Assembly: GCF_052857255.1 (NCBI RefSeq)
Contig: NC_135497.1
Location: 548,557,531-548,621,530, forward strand
Length of the DNA stretch: 64,000 bases
Origin: Amblyomma americanum
Lineage: Eukaryota; Arthropoda; Arachnida; Ixodida; Ixodidae
Direction of reading: 5' to 3'
Shown here: positions 32,053 to 44,302 of the stretch, in pieces
Layout: each line of letters opens with the position of its first letter
Numbering within the stretch: the stretch's first letter is position 1
Made by a program: the position numbers and the translations under genes
The notes under the pieces: generated by a model
Databases searched by the model: none
What the model was told of the DNA's origin: nothing
The model's input: the letters and a program-made list of their open reading frames with translations, nothing else

Positions 32053-33818
32053 GGACGGATGGATGGATACGGCTGAACCCTTTACATCGGGCGGTGGCTC
32101 AAGCCACCTAGCCATGTCTTGTGAAATTTTACTCCTGTCTTGCTTTTAGCCACCAATCAGATAACCTTCGCTTGGTTACTTCTAACCTCTTAAAATCCAC
32201 TTTCCCTTCACTATCCCTAAACCCCAATGCCTTGGGTAAGTCAGCCCCGCTGCCTTCCACTGTAGGGTGAAGCCCTTCACAGAAAAGTATCAAGTTTTCA
32301 GCCGTTTCCTCCTCCTCTCCGCACGCAATGCACAAAGTGTCTATCTCCTGGTACCTGACTCTATACTTCTTAGTCCGCAAAACTCCAGTCCTGGCCTCAA
32401 ACAACAAAGAACTTCCCCTACAATTATCATAGATATTTTCTTTGACAATTTCCTGTTTAAAGGTCCGGTATGTTTCTAGTGCCGATTTCGTCAGCATCCC
32501 TGTTTTCCACAAAGCTCTCTCTGTTCCTTTAACCTTTTTCTTAACCGATAATTGCTGATTTGCCCCCTTACTGCTGTCCAGATATTTGCTTGTCAATTTT
32601 CTAGTTCGCTTTCTCCATTTCGTGTCAACATTCTTTATATACAGGTATCTGAAAACTTTCCTAGCCCACCGCTTTTCCTCCATCCTTCTCAATCGTTCCT
32701 CAAATGCTATCTTACTGCTAGCCTCTCTGCTCTCGAAAGACGCCCATCCCATATCACCCTGTACCCCCTGATTTGGTGTATTGCCATGTGCTCCCAAAGC
32801 TAACCTCCCTACTCCCCGTTGCCTAATTTCCAGCCTTGCTTGAACATCTGGCCTCATACACAGGACCGCATTCCCGAAGGTCAGGCTAGGGACCATCACC
32901 CCTTTCCAGATCCCTCTTACCACCTCATACCTATTGTAATTCCACAGTGCCCTATTTTTCATGACAGCTGCATTCCTACTAGCTTTATTCATTACATATT
33001 TTTCATGCTCTGTCAGATACTCAACACTGTTATTTATCCACACCCCAAGATACTTGTACTCATTCACTACCTTTAGCACGAACTCCTGTATTCTATGCTC
33101 GCCGCCCTCTTCATTAAATGTCATGACTGCAGATTTTTCCTTACTATACTTGAAGCCTAATCTATCTCCCTCTGTACTGCATATGTCTAACAACTTCTGC
33201 AGGTCTTCCTTGTTGTCAGCCATTATCACTATATCGTCCGCATATATTAGTCCCGGTAATGTCTGTTTAATCAATTCCCATTGCTTGAAAAAAGATAGGT
33301 TGAAACCTAGTCCGCTCCCCTCTAGCTTGGCCTCCAAACCTTGCAGGTACAACATGAACAACAAAGGGGACAGAGGACATCCTTGTCTAAGCCCCCGCTG
33401 TATCTCTACAGGCCCTGATACATTTTTTTCCCATTTTATGAGCACTCTGTTACCTCTATATATATCCTTTAAAAGATTAATTACTCCATTTTCCACATCC
33501 AATGTGCCCAATATGTCCGACAAATGCTCCTGAGTAACGTTGTCATAGGCTCCCCTAATATCCAGAAATGCTAGCAATAAGGGTCTATGTTCCTTTTCCG
33601 CAATTTCTTTACACTGTGTCAATGAAAATAGATTGTCCTCCAACCTCCTTTGTTTCCGGAACCCATTCTGTAGTTCCCCTAGCACCCCCTCGTTCTCCAC
33701 CCAAGCCTGCAGTCTATCCTTTATAATTTGCATCACCACCCTGTAAACCACAGACGTCACTGTTATGGGGCGATAGTTACTTACGTCTGCTTTGTCCCCC
33801 TTTCCCTTATATATCGTG
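32053..33818 (-). mobile_element. 5'-truncated LINE (non-LTR retrotransposon), copy B
   Basis: These 1,766 bp replace one base of copy A (4305), so the boundaries are exact. The left end is the element's 3' end and finishes in a short (CATC)n tail on the element strand. The right end is truncated inside the reverse transcriptase. I see no clear target-site duplication. Copy A keeps the empty site, which supports insertion in B/C rather than deletion in A, because the A junction holds a base found at neither B junction. Confidence 0.9.
32129..33817 (-). CDS. LINE reverse transcriptase, 5'-truncated but open, copy B
   Basis: A 562-codon open frame. The uninterrupted frame runs a further 17 codons into flanking DNA to 33868, but those codons are not part of the element. 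The start of the RT is missing. Present are NYRPITVTS, motif A (FLDIRGAYDN), LRQGCPLSPLL, and the catalytic YADD (residues 209-212 of the extended frame). A C-terminal Cys motif (CIACG...C, residues 513-530) precedes a Trp-Trp-rich end (DWWLK). There is no endonuclease and no start codon, so it is not mobile. No internal stops suggests a young insertion. The clade is uncertain: the YADD and CxxCG-EEE-C end fit Jockey/I/R1-like or related LINEs. Confidence 0.85.
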   Translation of the reverse strand, partial: TIYKGKGDKADVSNYRPITVTSVVYRVVMQIIKDRLQAWVENEGVLGELQNGFRKQRRLEDNLFSLTQCKEIAEKEHRPLLLAFLDIRGAYDNVTQEHLSDILGTLDVENGVINLLKDIYRGNRVLIKWEKNVSGPVEIQRGLRQGCPLSPLLFMLYLQGLEAKLEGSGLGFNLSFFKQWELIKQTLPGLIYADDIVIMADNKEDLQKLLDICSTEGDRLGFKYSKEKSAVMTFNEEGGEHRIQEFVLKVVNEYKYLGVWINNSVEYLTEHEKYVMNKASRNAAVMKNRALWNYNRYEVVRGIWKGVMVPSLTFGNAVLCMRPDVQARLEIRQRGVGRLALGAHGNTPNQGVQGDMGWASFESREASSKIAFEERLRRMEEKRWARKVFRYLYIKNVDTKWRKRTRKLTSKYLDSSKGANQQLSVKKKVKGTERALWKTGMLTKSALETYRTFKQEIVKENIYDNCRGSSLLFEARTGVLRTKKYRVRYQEIDTLCIACGEEEETAENLILFCEGLHPTVEGSGADLPKALGFRDSEGKVDFKRLEVTKRRLSDWWLKARQE

Positions 33819-35963
33819 TGGGACGGTTTGAGCGCCCTCTGTCCACGCCTTTCGTCCCTCGAAGCCACAGTGGCATTCTCACAGACTCCTCAGGCGCCAT
33901 CCGTACTCTTAAGGCGTGTTCTGAACTCCGACTCTTTTGGCACAGGATGATCAGAACGTAATTAAAAATTCTCCCTCACAGTACGGGTACGACGGATACG
34001 TCGAAATGCACACCTCACACAAGCCTCGGTGGGTGGAGCAAGTACTAAACCTAACAGACGGTTCGTTGCGTTCGTCGGAATGGATTAGGCTCTTCGAAAA
34101 GTTGATGATTCGGCGGTGGGGACGGAGAAGGCGCTAGATGATAGAGGCGAGGAAGACGAGGAAATATATTTGCATGCATATACAATGGAGACCACTTCAA
34201 GTTACATCAGCAGTGACACATGCGAATTGAGCGATTCGTAACTTAAAAGAACTTATGTCACACACAGAAACAACACCCGAACACCTTACTTACCGATCGG
34301 AGGTCTCGGTTAGAGCCCAGGTATTTTTGAAGTACGTGCTAAGCACGGAGCCTCTAACTTGACTGCTGTCCAGTGCATTTTCTTGTATTTTTATACGTTT
34401 CGCGAATAAAGAAATTAGGGCGGGTATGTTTGAAGGCCCGCCCCAAACTTCGGTAACCAATGAAGCTTTAATACAAGGTAGCCACAGCCCCTGAAGGTTG
34501 GACAGAACCTCGAGCCCATGAAGGCCTTGGTTAAAACAAAGTAAGAAGCACACCGAGAAAGCATTCCGAACACCCACTCCCCGCGGCAGTCCTCGGCCTT
34601 ATTGCGTGACGCCCTTTCCCTTTTCCCATTTCACCACCACACCTGCGTGTCACTTCTCCAAGGATGACGAGTTCTTCTAGCCAGGAAGTGTCGAATGGCG
34701 GAGGCAGGCCCTTCGGTGCCGCCACGAATGCCTGCAAACGAAACCCTCGCGAAATCCCAGCGGATGCCCGCGGTGAACAACGCTAGGAGTCCTCGGCCGC
34801 CGTAGCGACGCTGTTAAACCGGCAAATGACTTCCGCGCTTTTGTATATGCTCGCAGAGGACGCTTGGGCGGTGAGCTCCGAAAACGTGGAGGGTAGAGCG
34901 GAGGCGTACAATATCTCAAGCTAAATTAATTACAAAGGCTCTAATGAAGCGCGACCTTACACATGTTGTGATTGAACCTGTCCGGAGACTCTTCCTAGCA
35001 GAAGAAAACCTATACGGCGCCGCGCGCTCCCTTGAACCCCGCGTGGTGGCGATCTGGCGGCCTTGCGCGCTGAGAAGTCTTGCTTCGCAGTTTACGCCTC
35101 CGTGTCGCCCTCACCTTAGCGGTCATCTGATCGAGTCCGGCATAGCACCATGTGACTTCGGTGACTCCTGCCCCTTCTGTCCCGCCCACTTGCTCTGGGC
35201 CTTGCTCTGGACGTGCCTGTCTTTGCACGCCATGCGGCAGAAATACCAGCTCCGATGCGGACCGCCCCAGGTCGACAACCTGATGAAGACGCCTGGATAT
35301 TTGGGCCGCACCACCGGATCTTGTTGGACTTGCTTCAGGGATCCGGCGTGTATCTGCACGTGCGGATAATTTATGCAACCAGGCAAGCTGGCGCAGTACA
35401 ACGAAAAAAATATTCAATTACCCGCCCAAATCAAGAAACGCGCATGCTCTCTCTCCTCTTCCACTCAGACAGACCAGCTTTGCAACATAATGTGTGCGCG
35501 TCGTCATAAGACGGCAAGCAGGTGAGGCTTGACGCGACCTTGTTCAGAGAAGCAGCACCAGTTAACGCTCGTGCTTCTCAGTCCGTGCCGCGCTCAACTC
35601 TTCGATTGCCTGAACTGTGCGCCGCGTAGGGCGAGTGAGCTGCCATTGCTATGCAGGCGAGCTTGGAAGAAGACGAAAATAACATAAACCGGGCAATGCA
35701 TTCTTGAAACAGAATCTCACCGACTGCCTTGCTAAGTGTTCCAACCTTTTCTTTTCTATGAATTATTACATTTTGACTAAATCATTATTATTTAATCCCT
35801 CTCTTTATTATTATTCTAAAAATTTTAAAATCAAAACACACATCCCTTTTCTGTTCATGACAAAAATTCACCGGTGTTGCGCTACCACGTGCTTTTCCTT
35901 TTTTGTTAACTGCGTTCAGGTGAATAGCCACCCCATTCTTGGCCGATCCCCCAGTGTGGGTAT
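33819..35963. other. Unassigned sequence, copy B
   Basis: Counterpart of 4306-6415 in copy A. It differs by a 33-bp segment at about 35158-35190 that lies between two ACTT repeats and is missing from copy A. No gene is recognised. Confidence 0.5.
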
Positions 35964-36400
35964 GTGCCATCTTTTGATAGGCTAACAACAACAACAACAA
36001 CTTCTATCCAGCGCCAGTGCATCTGTAAATCTTTTTTTCACCAGCGCCTTCTTTCAGCATCTACATTTATTAGGTTGCTTCATTTTAGCCGCAGCCGCGC
36101 GACACGATTGCGACGGAACGTGCTGTGGCCTTCGAAGGAAGAAGATGCCATCTTGCGCAGCCGGAGGGGAAGCTTCGTCATAGCTGCAGGTAGCATCGCA
36201 GACCGTCCGCACAGCGAAGGCTTCACTCGCCCTGCTGTTTCAAGGGAGGCAGTGAGTAAGGCAGGCGGCAGCCGTACTGAGCGATCGCGTCTCTGTGTGC
36301 ACTGACGCCACCGTCGATGGCTCGCCAACGCAGTGCTGCCTCGTGAACCGGGGCCTCTCCGTGGGGGAGAGGAGGTGCAGCCTGGGGAGGACTCCGCTGC

Positions 36401-36756
36401 ATGTGCCGCTTGGCGCGACCGGGGAGACCAGCCGTGCTCCTGCTGCTGCTGCTCGGGCGCATGCCTCTGGCGGCAGCAGCAGAACCCGCAGACAAGCGGC
36501 GGCCCGCCCGTTGTGCACGACAACATGGTGGGGCCCTTCGAGCGTGGCACCGGCGTCCCCGACGACCTTCACGGGCTAAACTTCAAGCCTGCCAGCTACG
36601 GCAGCGTGCCGACACAGGACCCCAAGGCGCCGCGCGGCGGCGACGGCCCAACGTGTGACGCCGTCACGGTGGTGGAGCACTGCCCCTGCGGCGACCACCG
36701 AGGAGTCGACGACATGCATAAGCACAGCGACGACGCCACGGGCACAGCGGCGGCAG
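36401..36756 (+). pseudogene. Candidate first exon of a secreted protein, one-base frame break, copy B
   Basis: I see no base difference from 6852-7207, including the surplus base near 36512 and the GTGAGC donor at 36757. Such conservation in a unit that elsewhere differs by up to about 1% is notable. Downstream of the donor the copies differ, for example a TAG at 36933-36935 in B only. Confidence 0.5.
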
Positions 36757-37181
36757 GTGAGCCGGGTGTCCACGGGGCGTGCATCCCAGCTTCACTCACC
36801 GGTGAGGTTGGCGCAGTTTTGAGCATGCCTAGTCCGCCTACGACCACCTGCGAATGCGGCGGAGGAGGAGGCAGGGCAGACACGCCCGTGGCACATCTAA
36901 GCAAGCCTTTACAGGAAAACCAGACGAAAGTGTAGAGATGCTGTGTAGGCGGCGGTGGCCTGCCGAGCGGATAAAGACGACGCGTATAGGACAGGAAAGA
37001 AGTTTATTTACATAGAACACTATGTACATATACTAAGGAAGACAACAGTCACCGAAGCCAAGGGGCATAGGGGAAAGTTATCATTTTTTCATCAATTTGT
37101 GATGATCAGTGGGAGTTGAGTAGTCTATTATTCATTCGCTGAAAGATAATTGATGAGCAGAAGCAAAAGCAACTATGCATA

Positions 37182-37254
37182 TGCCGCCGGTGGGATCCAA
37201 GCCCACGACCTCCGAATTTCGCGCCCGGTGCTCTACCAGCCGAGCAACGGCGGC
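37182..37254 (-). repeat. tRNA-shaped sequence (SINE head or tRNA pseudogene), copy B
   Basis: Counterpart of 7633-7705 with the same cloverleaf and the same G at position 33. Confidence 0.6.
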
Positions 37255-37571
37255 GGCTGTTCCATCGTCTATTTCCGGGGGTATGTTCATGCGCCTGTAA
37301 CCTAACATTGAGAGTGCTCACCAGGGCCACCCTCGTCCATAGCGGCGGACGTAGTGCGTTCTGTATTACCGCAAGTGTCACGTGGGAGATGATCAAACGG
37401 TGAGGGCGGAAGCTGTGCGAGAAACTTCTTACGCTATCAAGACTTCCAGAACCGAGACCCTCGGCAAGCTACTGAGCGGACAATGGAAGGGGAATGAGGC
37501 GCTCATAACGATCGACATACCTGCGAAGGACGCCAGCAGTCAACAAAACGAATGAGCGCGTATATGTATAT

Positions 37572-38210
37572 AGGGTGTTTCACCTACGAATTTCCAGAGT
37601 TTTTAAAAATTGGCTTTTGTGTTAGAAGATAGCTTTTTTCAGCATAGCATTGTCAGCGGTGTAGTGCATCGAAATGCAGAGAAGGCGTCCTAACTAGCAG
37701 GCTGCTTAATTAGTATTCAATTGTTACCTTTTTACCTACTAGTTTTAGGCTCCTGTTAGGCCACCATAATATGCATTTTTTTAGAATTTCGAAAACGGAG
37801 TTAGCCTTAATGTTGTCTCTCAACAAATTTTCGCTTTTTCAACGAGTTACGTGCACTGGAGAGGTTGTTTTGCCTTTAAGCTTCGCGAAAGCGGATGCGT
37901 TTAGGCGCGATATAGCCAAAATGTTTGGGCCACAGCGCCGAGGGTAACCGCGTTTTCGAATTTTCTAAAAATTGATATGGATATTACTTATGGTGAGCTA
38001 CACGCCTCTCAATAATTAAGGAGCCTAACGGTAATAGTTAAACTGTTAACTATTCAATATTCCTTAACCAGCCTGCTAATTAGCACTCCTTAAATGTATT
38101 ATGATGTACTACATCGATGACAATGCTATGCCAAAACTCAAAAACAAAAAAAACTCTAACTCTTCAAGCGAATTCTTAAAAATTGTGTAATATCTTAGGT
38201 GACACACCCT
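37572..38210. mobile_element. Foldback / MITE-like element with long inverted arms, copy B
   Basis: Counterpart of 8023-8661, the same length, with both termini intact and scattered single-base differences. Confidence 0.75.
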
Positions 38211-38768
38211 TTGTATAACATAGACATGGTGACGTAAAACATATTTGTGAGGCTAAGTTATACAAGTAGGTGCACTGAAAAAGAAACTTAAACCAAAACT
38301 TAGCGAGCAACAGTAGGGGTGCAGTTTTTTTTATCACTGAAGAAAGTGATATGAAAACATTTTTACAACCTTCACGGGAGGTCGGAACTTAAAAGTTAAG
38401 TTGTTCATCACTGAATGCTAATGTGATGACGTCTCTCTAATTTGAACACCCGTACCTTGACACATCTTTGTATTGTTAGCCTACTTTACATGAAGCTGGC
38501 AGGAGCGTATCGATTCAGTCGTCGGTCTGAGAGAGGTCATGCCAATTCGACTACTGCGCGTTTTGTCGATAAAATACTTTTCGAGTCAAGCCAGTCACGC
38601 CGCGTTCTAGTAGGCACGGCGGCACTTGTGAGCATGCCCCTGCTCCTGCTGTTTACCAGCCAGATAATCTTTTCACCCGTGTAATCTGCACAGTGATCAG
38701 CGAGCCAAGACATCCGCGGCCGACCCGACTAGAACCTTCCCTTGCACTCCCCGATTCGACTCGTCGGC

Positions 38769-39125
38769 GTTTACATGAACAGAGTAATCGATTTTCTTCC
38801 CGACAGAGAACCTCAACTTTGCCCTCTCGGTTTTAAAATGAACTCGACGAGTCGACAGAATCGGTACGACTCGGCCTGTTGGGCTGAGTCGTGCCGAAGT
38901 AGGTTGACTGAGTGCGACCCGACCTTTGTGGGGTCGGTGGAAGGGAAGAGGAGAAAGTGGTCTTGTACTGGTGCTCGCGATCCTGGACGCCTCCTTTCAG
39001 AGCTCGCGTTGCAGTGCTCTGCGCTGACCATCGCCGCTGTTACCCGGATGGCGTTTACGTAAACGCGCGGTCGGCGAGTAGGGCTGACGTCTGACTCGAC
39101 TCGCTCCTGTCGTGTTCACGTGAAC
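38769..39125. repeat. Cluster of GTTYAC palindromes and CGACTCG repeats, copy B
   Basis: Both perfect palindromes are preserved (39053-39064 and 39114-39125), as is the imperfect one at the left end, although sequence between them has changed slightly. Confidence 0.4.
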
Positions 39126-39211
39126 ATCGCTTTTCGCCGCGAACGTCAACTGACATCGGCACCCTTACGAGGGCAATCCTTTCTGTAGTGCCTGCGGGCC
39201 TTGAAAGTATG

Positions 39212-39213
39212 CA

Positions 39214-39276
<63 letters not shown>

Positions 39277-39295
39277 AAAGTAAATAAATAAATAA
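39212..39295 (+). repeat. (AAAT)n microsatellite, copy B
   Basis: Counterpart of 9663-9738 but about 9 bp longer and without one of the interruptions. It is a slippage difference between tandem copies. Confidence 0.85.
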
Positions 39296-39532
39296 ACCCT
39301 CATGAGGGTCTTCTCAGCCCCACCTCATGAGGGATTAAGTCGGTGAGGTGAGGGAGGAAAAGGTGCACGGATTGGGGTGACAGTGCGTAACAAAATTGGC
39401 GCTTATCCTGGTTTAAGTTTACCGTGCGGGGCAAAGCAGATTCTAGAGCAGGCATGGACGCAGGGACGAAGACGGGATAAAAACAACTAAACAAGTATAG
39501 TTTAACGGCAAGAGTAGCAGGGGTACAAACGC

Positions 39533-40530
39533 CTTCCTTTTTATTATTATTTTATTTAGAAATACTGCAGACAGCTAGTGCTGCCCAAGCAGGAGGGCAT
39601 TACAATGCTTCGATAACAACTATTCAACTTTTTCCTCGTCAGAACATTAAACAATAGAGGGAGGGAGACAGTTCCACTTTTCAATCGTATGGGGAAGAAA
39701 GATTTTTGAAATACTGTTGTGCGTGCAAAATATGGCATTATTATTGCAGAATGATTCAGTCTAACGGACCTGAGCGCTGGGAAAAAAAAAACATAATTGT
39801 CACTTGATAGGCGAATTTTGTTATAGTACAATAAATAAATAAACTTCAGTCCGGCAATCTGTCGCTGTATGGAGTGCTTCTAGTTTAATCTTGTTTAACA
39901 TGTTGGTGACTGAGGAGGACATTTTATAATAGGATAAGATAAATCTGGCAGCGTGACGATCAGAGCGCTCTACCTTAATATCTTTAGTGAAATAAGGGTC
40001 CTACACAACGAATCCATACTCGAGAACTGGGCGAACAAGTGTACAATATGCTTCATTCTTTACATTTGACGGGGCACTCTTTAGTTTTCTGCGCAAGGAA
40101 CAGAGTTTAGCAAATGCTTTGGAAGAAATGTTATTAATGTACTCGGCCCAACTAAGATTATTTTTAATTGTTAAGCCTAAGTACTTCACAGGCGAGACTG
40201 AATGAATATGCTGATAGCCAATGTCATACGAATGGGACGTTTTTTTTTTATTGTGATTGACATAGAGACTGTTTTCTGAAAATTAATTTGCATCCCACGC
40301 CGTTCGCACCAGTCCCCTAGGTTGCAGATGTTCTCACTGAGTAGGTTCTGGCTGTGATTATCATTAACAACTCTGTAGATTAGACAGTCGTTTGCAAATA
40401 GTTTAACAACAACAGATTCATCAATCGTGAATGTCGTAGCTTCACCTGATTTGATTCGGGTGTTCGAAATTACTATTGCCTCTTTGATTTTGTTAGCAGC
40501 CATTTTGTAAGGTAAATTGATCACTATTCT
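39533..40530 (-). pseudogene. LINE reverse transcriptase C-terminal half (CR1/Jockey-like), copy B
   Basis: Counterpart of 9975-10970 with the same FAND box and in-frame stop. Copy B has a one-base-longer T run near 40240, which changes the end of the upstream frame. This segment shows about ten differences per kb from copy A. Confidence 0.75.
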
Positions 40531-40890
40531 TCACGGTTGTACAAATATGTCTCTATTATTTTTGTTCGGATTCTTGAGGAGTTGACTATACTGTTAGACT
40601 GCTTCTTCTACCTTGCTTTGTAGATGTCCCTAATAATTTCCCATCTATTTTGGAATCATCTTCTGTGTGCGTTCACCCTTTTCCACTCTCTTTATATTTG
40701 CGGGCTCCACCAAAAATTGGTTCTTTCTGTTTTGTTAGCTGTTACCTTCGAATGTCTTTGGATAAGATTGTTATTATTATATAAGGCGTTGACTATATGT
40801 TCAAGTTGATTAACTGCGGCACTGTTGGCTTCAGCTGTATCCTTTAAACACGCACAGTTTTCTCGCTCTTTAAGAACTTTAAGCTCTCCC

Positions 40891-41351
40891 TTGTGTGTAA
40901 GCTTCCTTACTTTTGCCTCTGGTTAATCGAAAAGCTTAATACTTAAATACCTGTGGTCGCCATTTGTAAATTCATCTAGAACCTCCCATTAGACCAAATA
41001 AGACGTCAGCTGTGGAGAAAATATTGTCAAGTCAATCCCGCGTCGTCCATGCTGGACTCGAACGTAGGAAAAGTGTTGGGATGATTTAATAATTCCAAGT
41101 TCCGGCACTGATAAAATTTTCTATTTCAATTCCCTTGCCGTCGGTCTTATTTCTACCACAAGCTGAATTCTTGGCGTTGAAATCTCCTCCAGCAAATATG
41201 AAGCCATCGCTGTTATAAAATATTCTCTATATTTCTGTTAGTAGAGGTTCTAGGCTTTGTGTGGGAAGACAGTAGCAAATAATGCATACGATGCTTCTTC
41301 CTTCCCAACTAAGTCTTACTGCAGTGATATTATGGATTGCTTATAAGGAGA
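40891..41351 (-). pseudogene. LINE AP-type endonuclease fragment, copy B
   Basis: Counterpart of 11330-11790 with the GDFNAK motif preserved. Confidence 0.7.
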
Positions 41352-41404
41352 ATTACTATTGCTGTACTTGGTTGACCCGGAACCGCTATTATTTTATCTT
41401 TAAT

Positions 41405-41496
41405 TCATCATCATCATCACCACCATCAGCCTGACTACGCCTACTGCAGGGTAGTAAATGCCTCTCCCATTTCTCTCCAATTAGCCCTGTTCCTGA
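41405..41496 (-). repeat. LINE 3' end with (GAT)n tail, copy B
   Basis: Counterpart of 11844-11935 with the same CAT run. Confidence 0.55.
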
Positions 41497-41780
41497 AGAA
41501 GAGACCGGTCTTGCTTTAGCTGCTTTCAGGGCGTACTTCAGGGCGTACTTCATGCCTGCAAAAGGGTTGAGCACATACTCCACCTTCACTGGCTGCAGTC
41601 TCAAAAAAGCCCGAACATAGAACAAATCCGCCCACAAAAATATATTAGAACATTCGCTGTTTTGCCTTTTGTCGTAGCACGCAATGTACGATACCATGAT
41701 ATAACCTCACACACATGAAATGCGAAATGCAAAAGCTTATCAGTGCTCGCGAGAAGAGGATTTCATAAGGACTTTAATAC

Positions 41781-41964
41781 TGTTCTGTCTTCGTCATGCT
41801 AGAGTGCTGCGGGTGCGCCGAACACTTCCATTCCTTCTTTCCGCTCCCACTTCCGTTTACACATCAGGGGATAAAAGCCATCACACGCGCCAAATACACG
41901 TCTTCTATGTTCGAGCTGTCAGTGCCTAGTAACTGTCCTGGCCGCAGGCCGTGGCTATGCAACA
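41781..41964 (+). repeat. Gypsy 5' LTR, copy B
   Basis: Counterpart of 12220-12403, with a C-to-G change in the CACGCCCC stretch. It also has AATACA in place of the polyadenylation signal. Confidence 0.8.
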
Positions 41965-42049
41965 CTGGCGACGAGGATGGGATATTCCACAGTCGGTGAA
42001 AGTAGACCCGGAATCGGCATCCGCGAAGGCAGCCTCACAGACGACAAGC

Positions 42050-42749
42050 ATGACTCATCATATGCTACCTGCATTCAACGAAGATACAGATAAGTGGAAG
42101 CCGTATCTCATTAAAGCAGATGCCTACATTGAAGCTAACGAAATCACCGATTCGGCCAAGAAGAGAGCACTGCTCGTGGCAGCATTGAGCACACAAACCG
42201 TGGAAGTATTAGCCGTCAAGGTCGCACTGCGAGCCCCAAAAGCTTTGAGCTTCGAGCAAGAGCTCGAGGTGCTGAGCGAGTACTATGACCCGAAGCGACA
42301 TGAAATAGCTGAGAGTTTCAAGTTTTTTAATCGCTCCCAGATGGAAGGGGAATATGTCACGTAGTTCTTGGTGGAAATACGGCACATAGCCGATGACTGC
42401 AATTTTGGCAACGCCCTGGAGCGGATGCTCAGGGATCGTATTGTGTGCGGTGTTCGGTCGAGGGCCCTACAGAAGCTATTACTTGGAAAGGCCGACATCA
42501 CGATAGCGGAGGCTGAAGCGCTCGCAATTTCGGTTGAAACTGCTGAAAATGACGCTTTGAAAATGTCATCAGAGCCAAAGGCTCTATTCAAATTGCATGC
42601 TGCTCGAAAAACGCCCTCCGGGGAATACAGAAAGGCTGAAGAGCATCTGTAATGCGGAAGGTATGGCAGCTCGAAACACGACGATGTCAGTTGCGGATGA
42701 GCAAGAGCGTTGTTGTCGCTGTAGGCGGCGGGGACACCTTGCTAGGAAA
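42050..42749 (+). pseudogene. Gypsy gag, disrupted, copy B
   Basis: Counterpart of 12489-13188. The first copy-A stop is a Ser codon here (TCG, 42152-42154), so gag is open for 105 codons from the ATG until the shared TAG at 42362-42364. The zinc knuckle is intact. Confidence 0.75.
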
Positions 42750-42781
42750 TGTTAAAGCCACCCTAACCGCTGAAGGTTAGC

Positions 42782-44162
42782 TGCCAGAGCGATGCAAACA
42801 GTTGCACTGGGAATAACGGAAACCACGCCAATGGACGATGGCAGTGACGAAGTCCACGTTAGGAAATTGGTTTCGGAGCGTAAAAATCTTCTCGAGCCAC
42901 CAATACGCCACTCATTTATATGGAGCGGCGTTCAATTAGCAATGGAAGTCGACACCTGGTCGCCAGTATGTCATTTCTAAGGAACAGTACAGGAAGCATC
43001 AAAACCATTGGCCTGCCTAGAAGCCGTCACGTGTGAAGTTGTGCTACGCAGTGCGGTTTGCGGTGCTAGGTGATCTGACATTCCGTGTCGACTTCAGAGA
43101 CGTGCTCGTGGACTGTCCCCTCATGGTGTTCGACTGCGAAGGGCCAAGCCTATGCGGAAGGGACCTGCTGACGCTGCAGGACAACGCTGGCGCTCCGGTG
43201 CTACATTTGACTCCGGCCTGCGGAGCCACAGAAACCAGCGAAACGGACACCTGCAAGATTAAATCCATTTTCTCAGACTACCAGGACGTCTTCACCACGG
43301 AGCTCGGCCTAATGAAGGGTCCTCCAGCGAGCCTGCGCCTCAAAGATTAAGCAATACCAAAGTTTTGTAAGGCGAGACCCTTCCTTATGCCCTACGCGAC
43401 AAGGTAGCTTTGGTGCTAGACCGACTCGTTTCCCTTGGCGTCTTATCGCCAGTCAGCCATTAGGATTAGGCAACGTTATAGCGCCGGTGCTAAAGAAAGA
43501 TGGATCGGTACGGATTTGTGGCAATGTTAAAGCTACATTGAACCCTGTTTGCGCAATCGAAATATATCCTATTCGTGTAATCGAGGATATGTTCGCAGTT
43601 TTAAGTGGCAGTGAATGATTCAGCACCCTCGACTTGCGAGACGCTTGCAGTCAGGTACCTCGAAGTCGCACGCAAACTCTGCGTCATCAATACCCAAAAC
43701 GGCTTTTTTTGCTATAATTGACTTCCGTTCGGAATATCGACTGCGCCGTCGATTTCGCACAGAAAAATCGACACGATTATCAGTGGTCTACCCGGCGTGC
43801 AAGCCTACATTGATGATGTAATCGTATCCGAGAAGAAAGGCGATAACGGAGAGCGATTGAAAGTCGTCTTAGAGCGTTTTCGGGATCATGGAGTGAAGTT
43901 GCGGTATGACAAATGCAAATTTCGACAACAAGCTGTTATATACCTCGGACATCACATTGAAGGCGAGTGCCTCTATTCAATCGAAAGCAACGTGAAAGCT
44001 ATTATGCACACACCTTTTCCACGGAGCGTGACCGAACGGCGGTCATTTATCGGAATGTTGACGTTCGACGCGAAATTTTTTCCAAACATGTCAACGTACC
44101 TAGCACCGCTGTATCAATTAACTATTGGGGAAAAACGCTCGGTGGCAATGGAAAGCACCGCA
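42782..44162 (+). pseudogene. Gypsy protease and reverse transcriptase, frameshifted, copy B
   Basis: Counterpart of 13220-14600. The protease frame is less damaged (AAAAA run kept), but DTW again replaces DTG. A private TAA at 43348-43350 replaces a Glu codon of copy A. The YIDD box is kept (43807 onward). Confidence 0.75.
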
Positions 44163-44169
44163 AAAAGTT

Positions 44170-44302
44170 GCCATCAAGGAATCCACGTCATCGTCATGAT
44201 TCCCATGTAATTCATTGTTAACCGCTGTTATTGCGCCCTCTCCTCATGTAATGTCCCGTCAGGGACCCTTGAGGTTCAAATAAATAAAATAAAATAAAAG
44301 TT
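44170..44302 (+). mobile_element. LINE 3'-end fragment nested in Gypsy pol, copy B
   Basis: Counterpart of 14608-14740, with AAAAGTT at 44163-44169 and 44296-44302. Confidence 0.75.

Noticed and set aside
32501..33533. Plus-strand 190-codon and other frames antisense to the LINE RT
   Set aside because: They are shadows of the minus-strand RT, which has recognisable catalytic motifs. The plus-strand translations show no domain and are Ser/Pro/Phe-rich, as expected of an antisense frame.
33820..33868. First 17 codons of the long LINE frame as the natural protein start
   Set aside because: These codons lie in flanking DNA shared with copy A, outside the insertion. The true element begins, truncated, at 33818.
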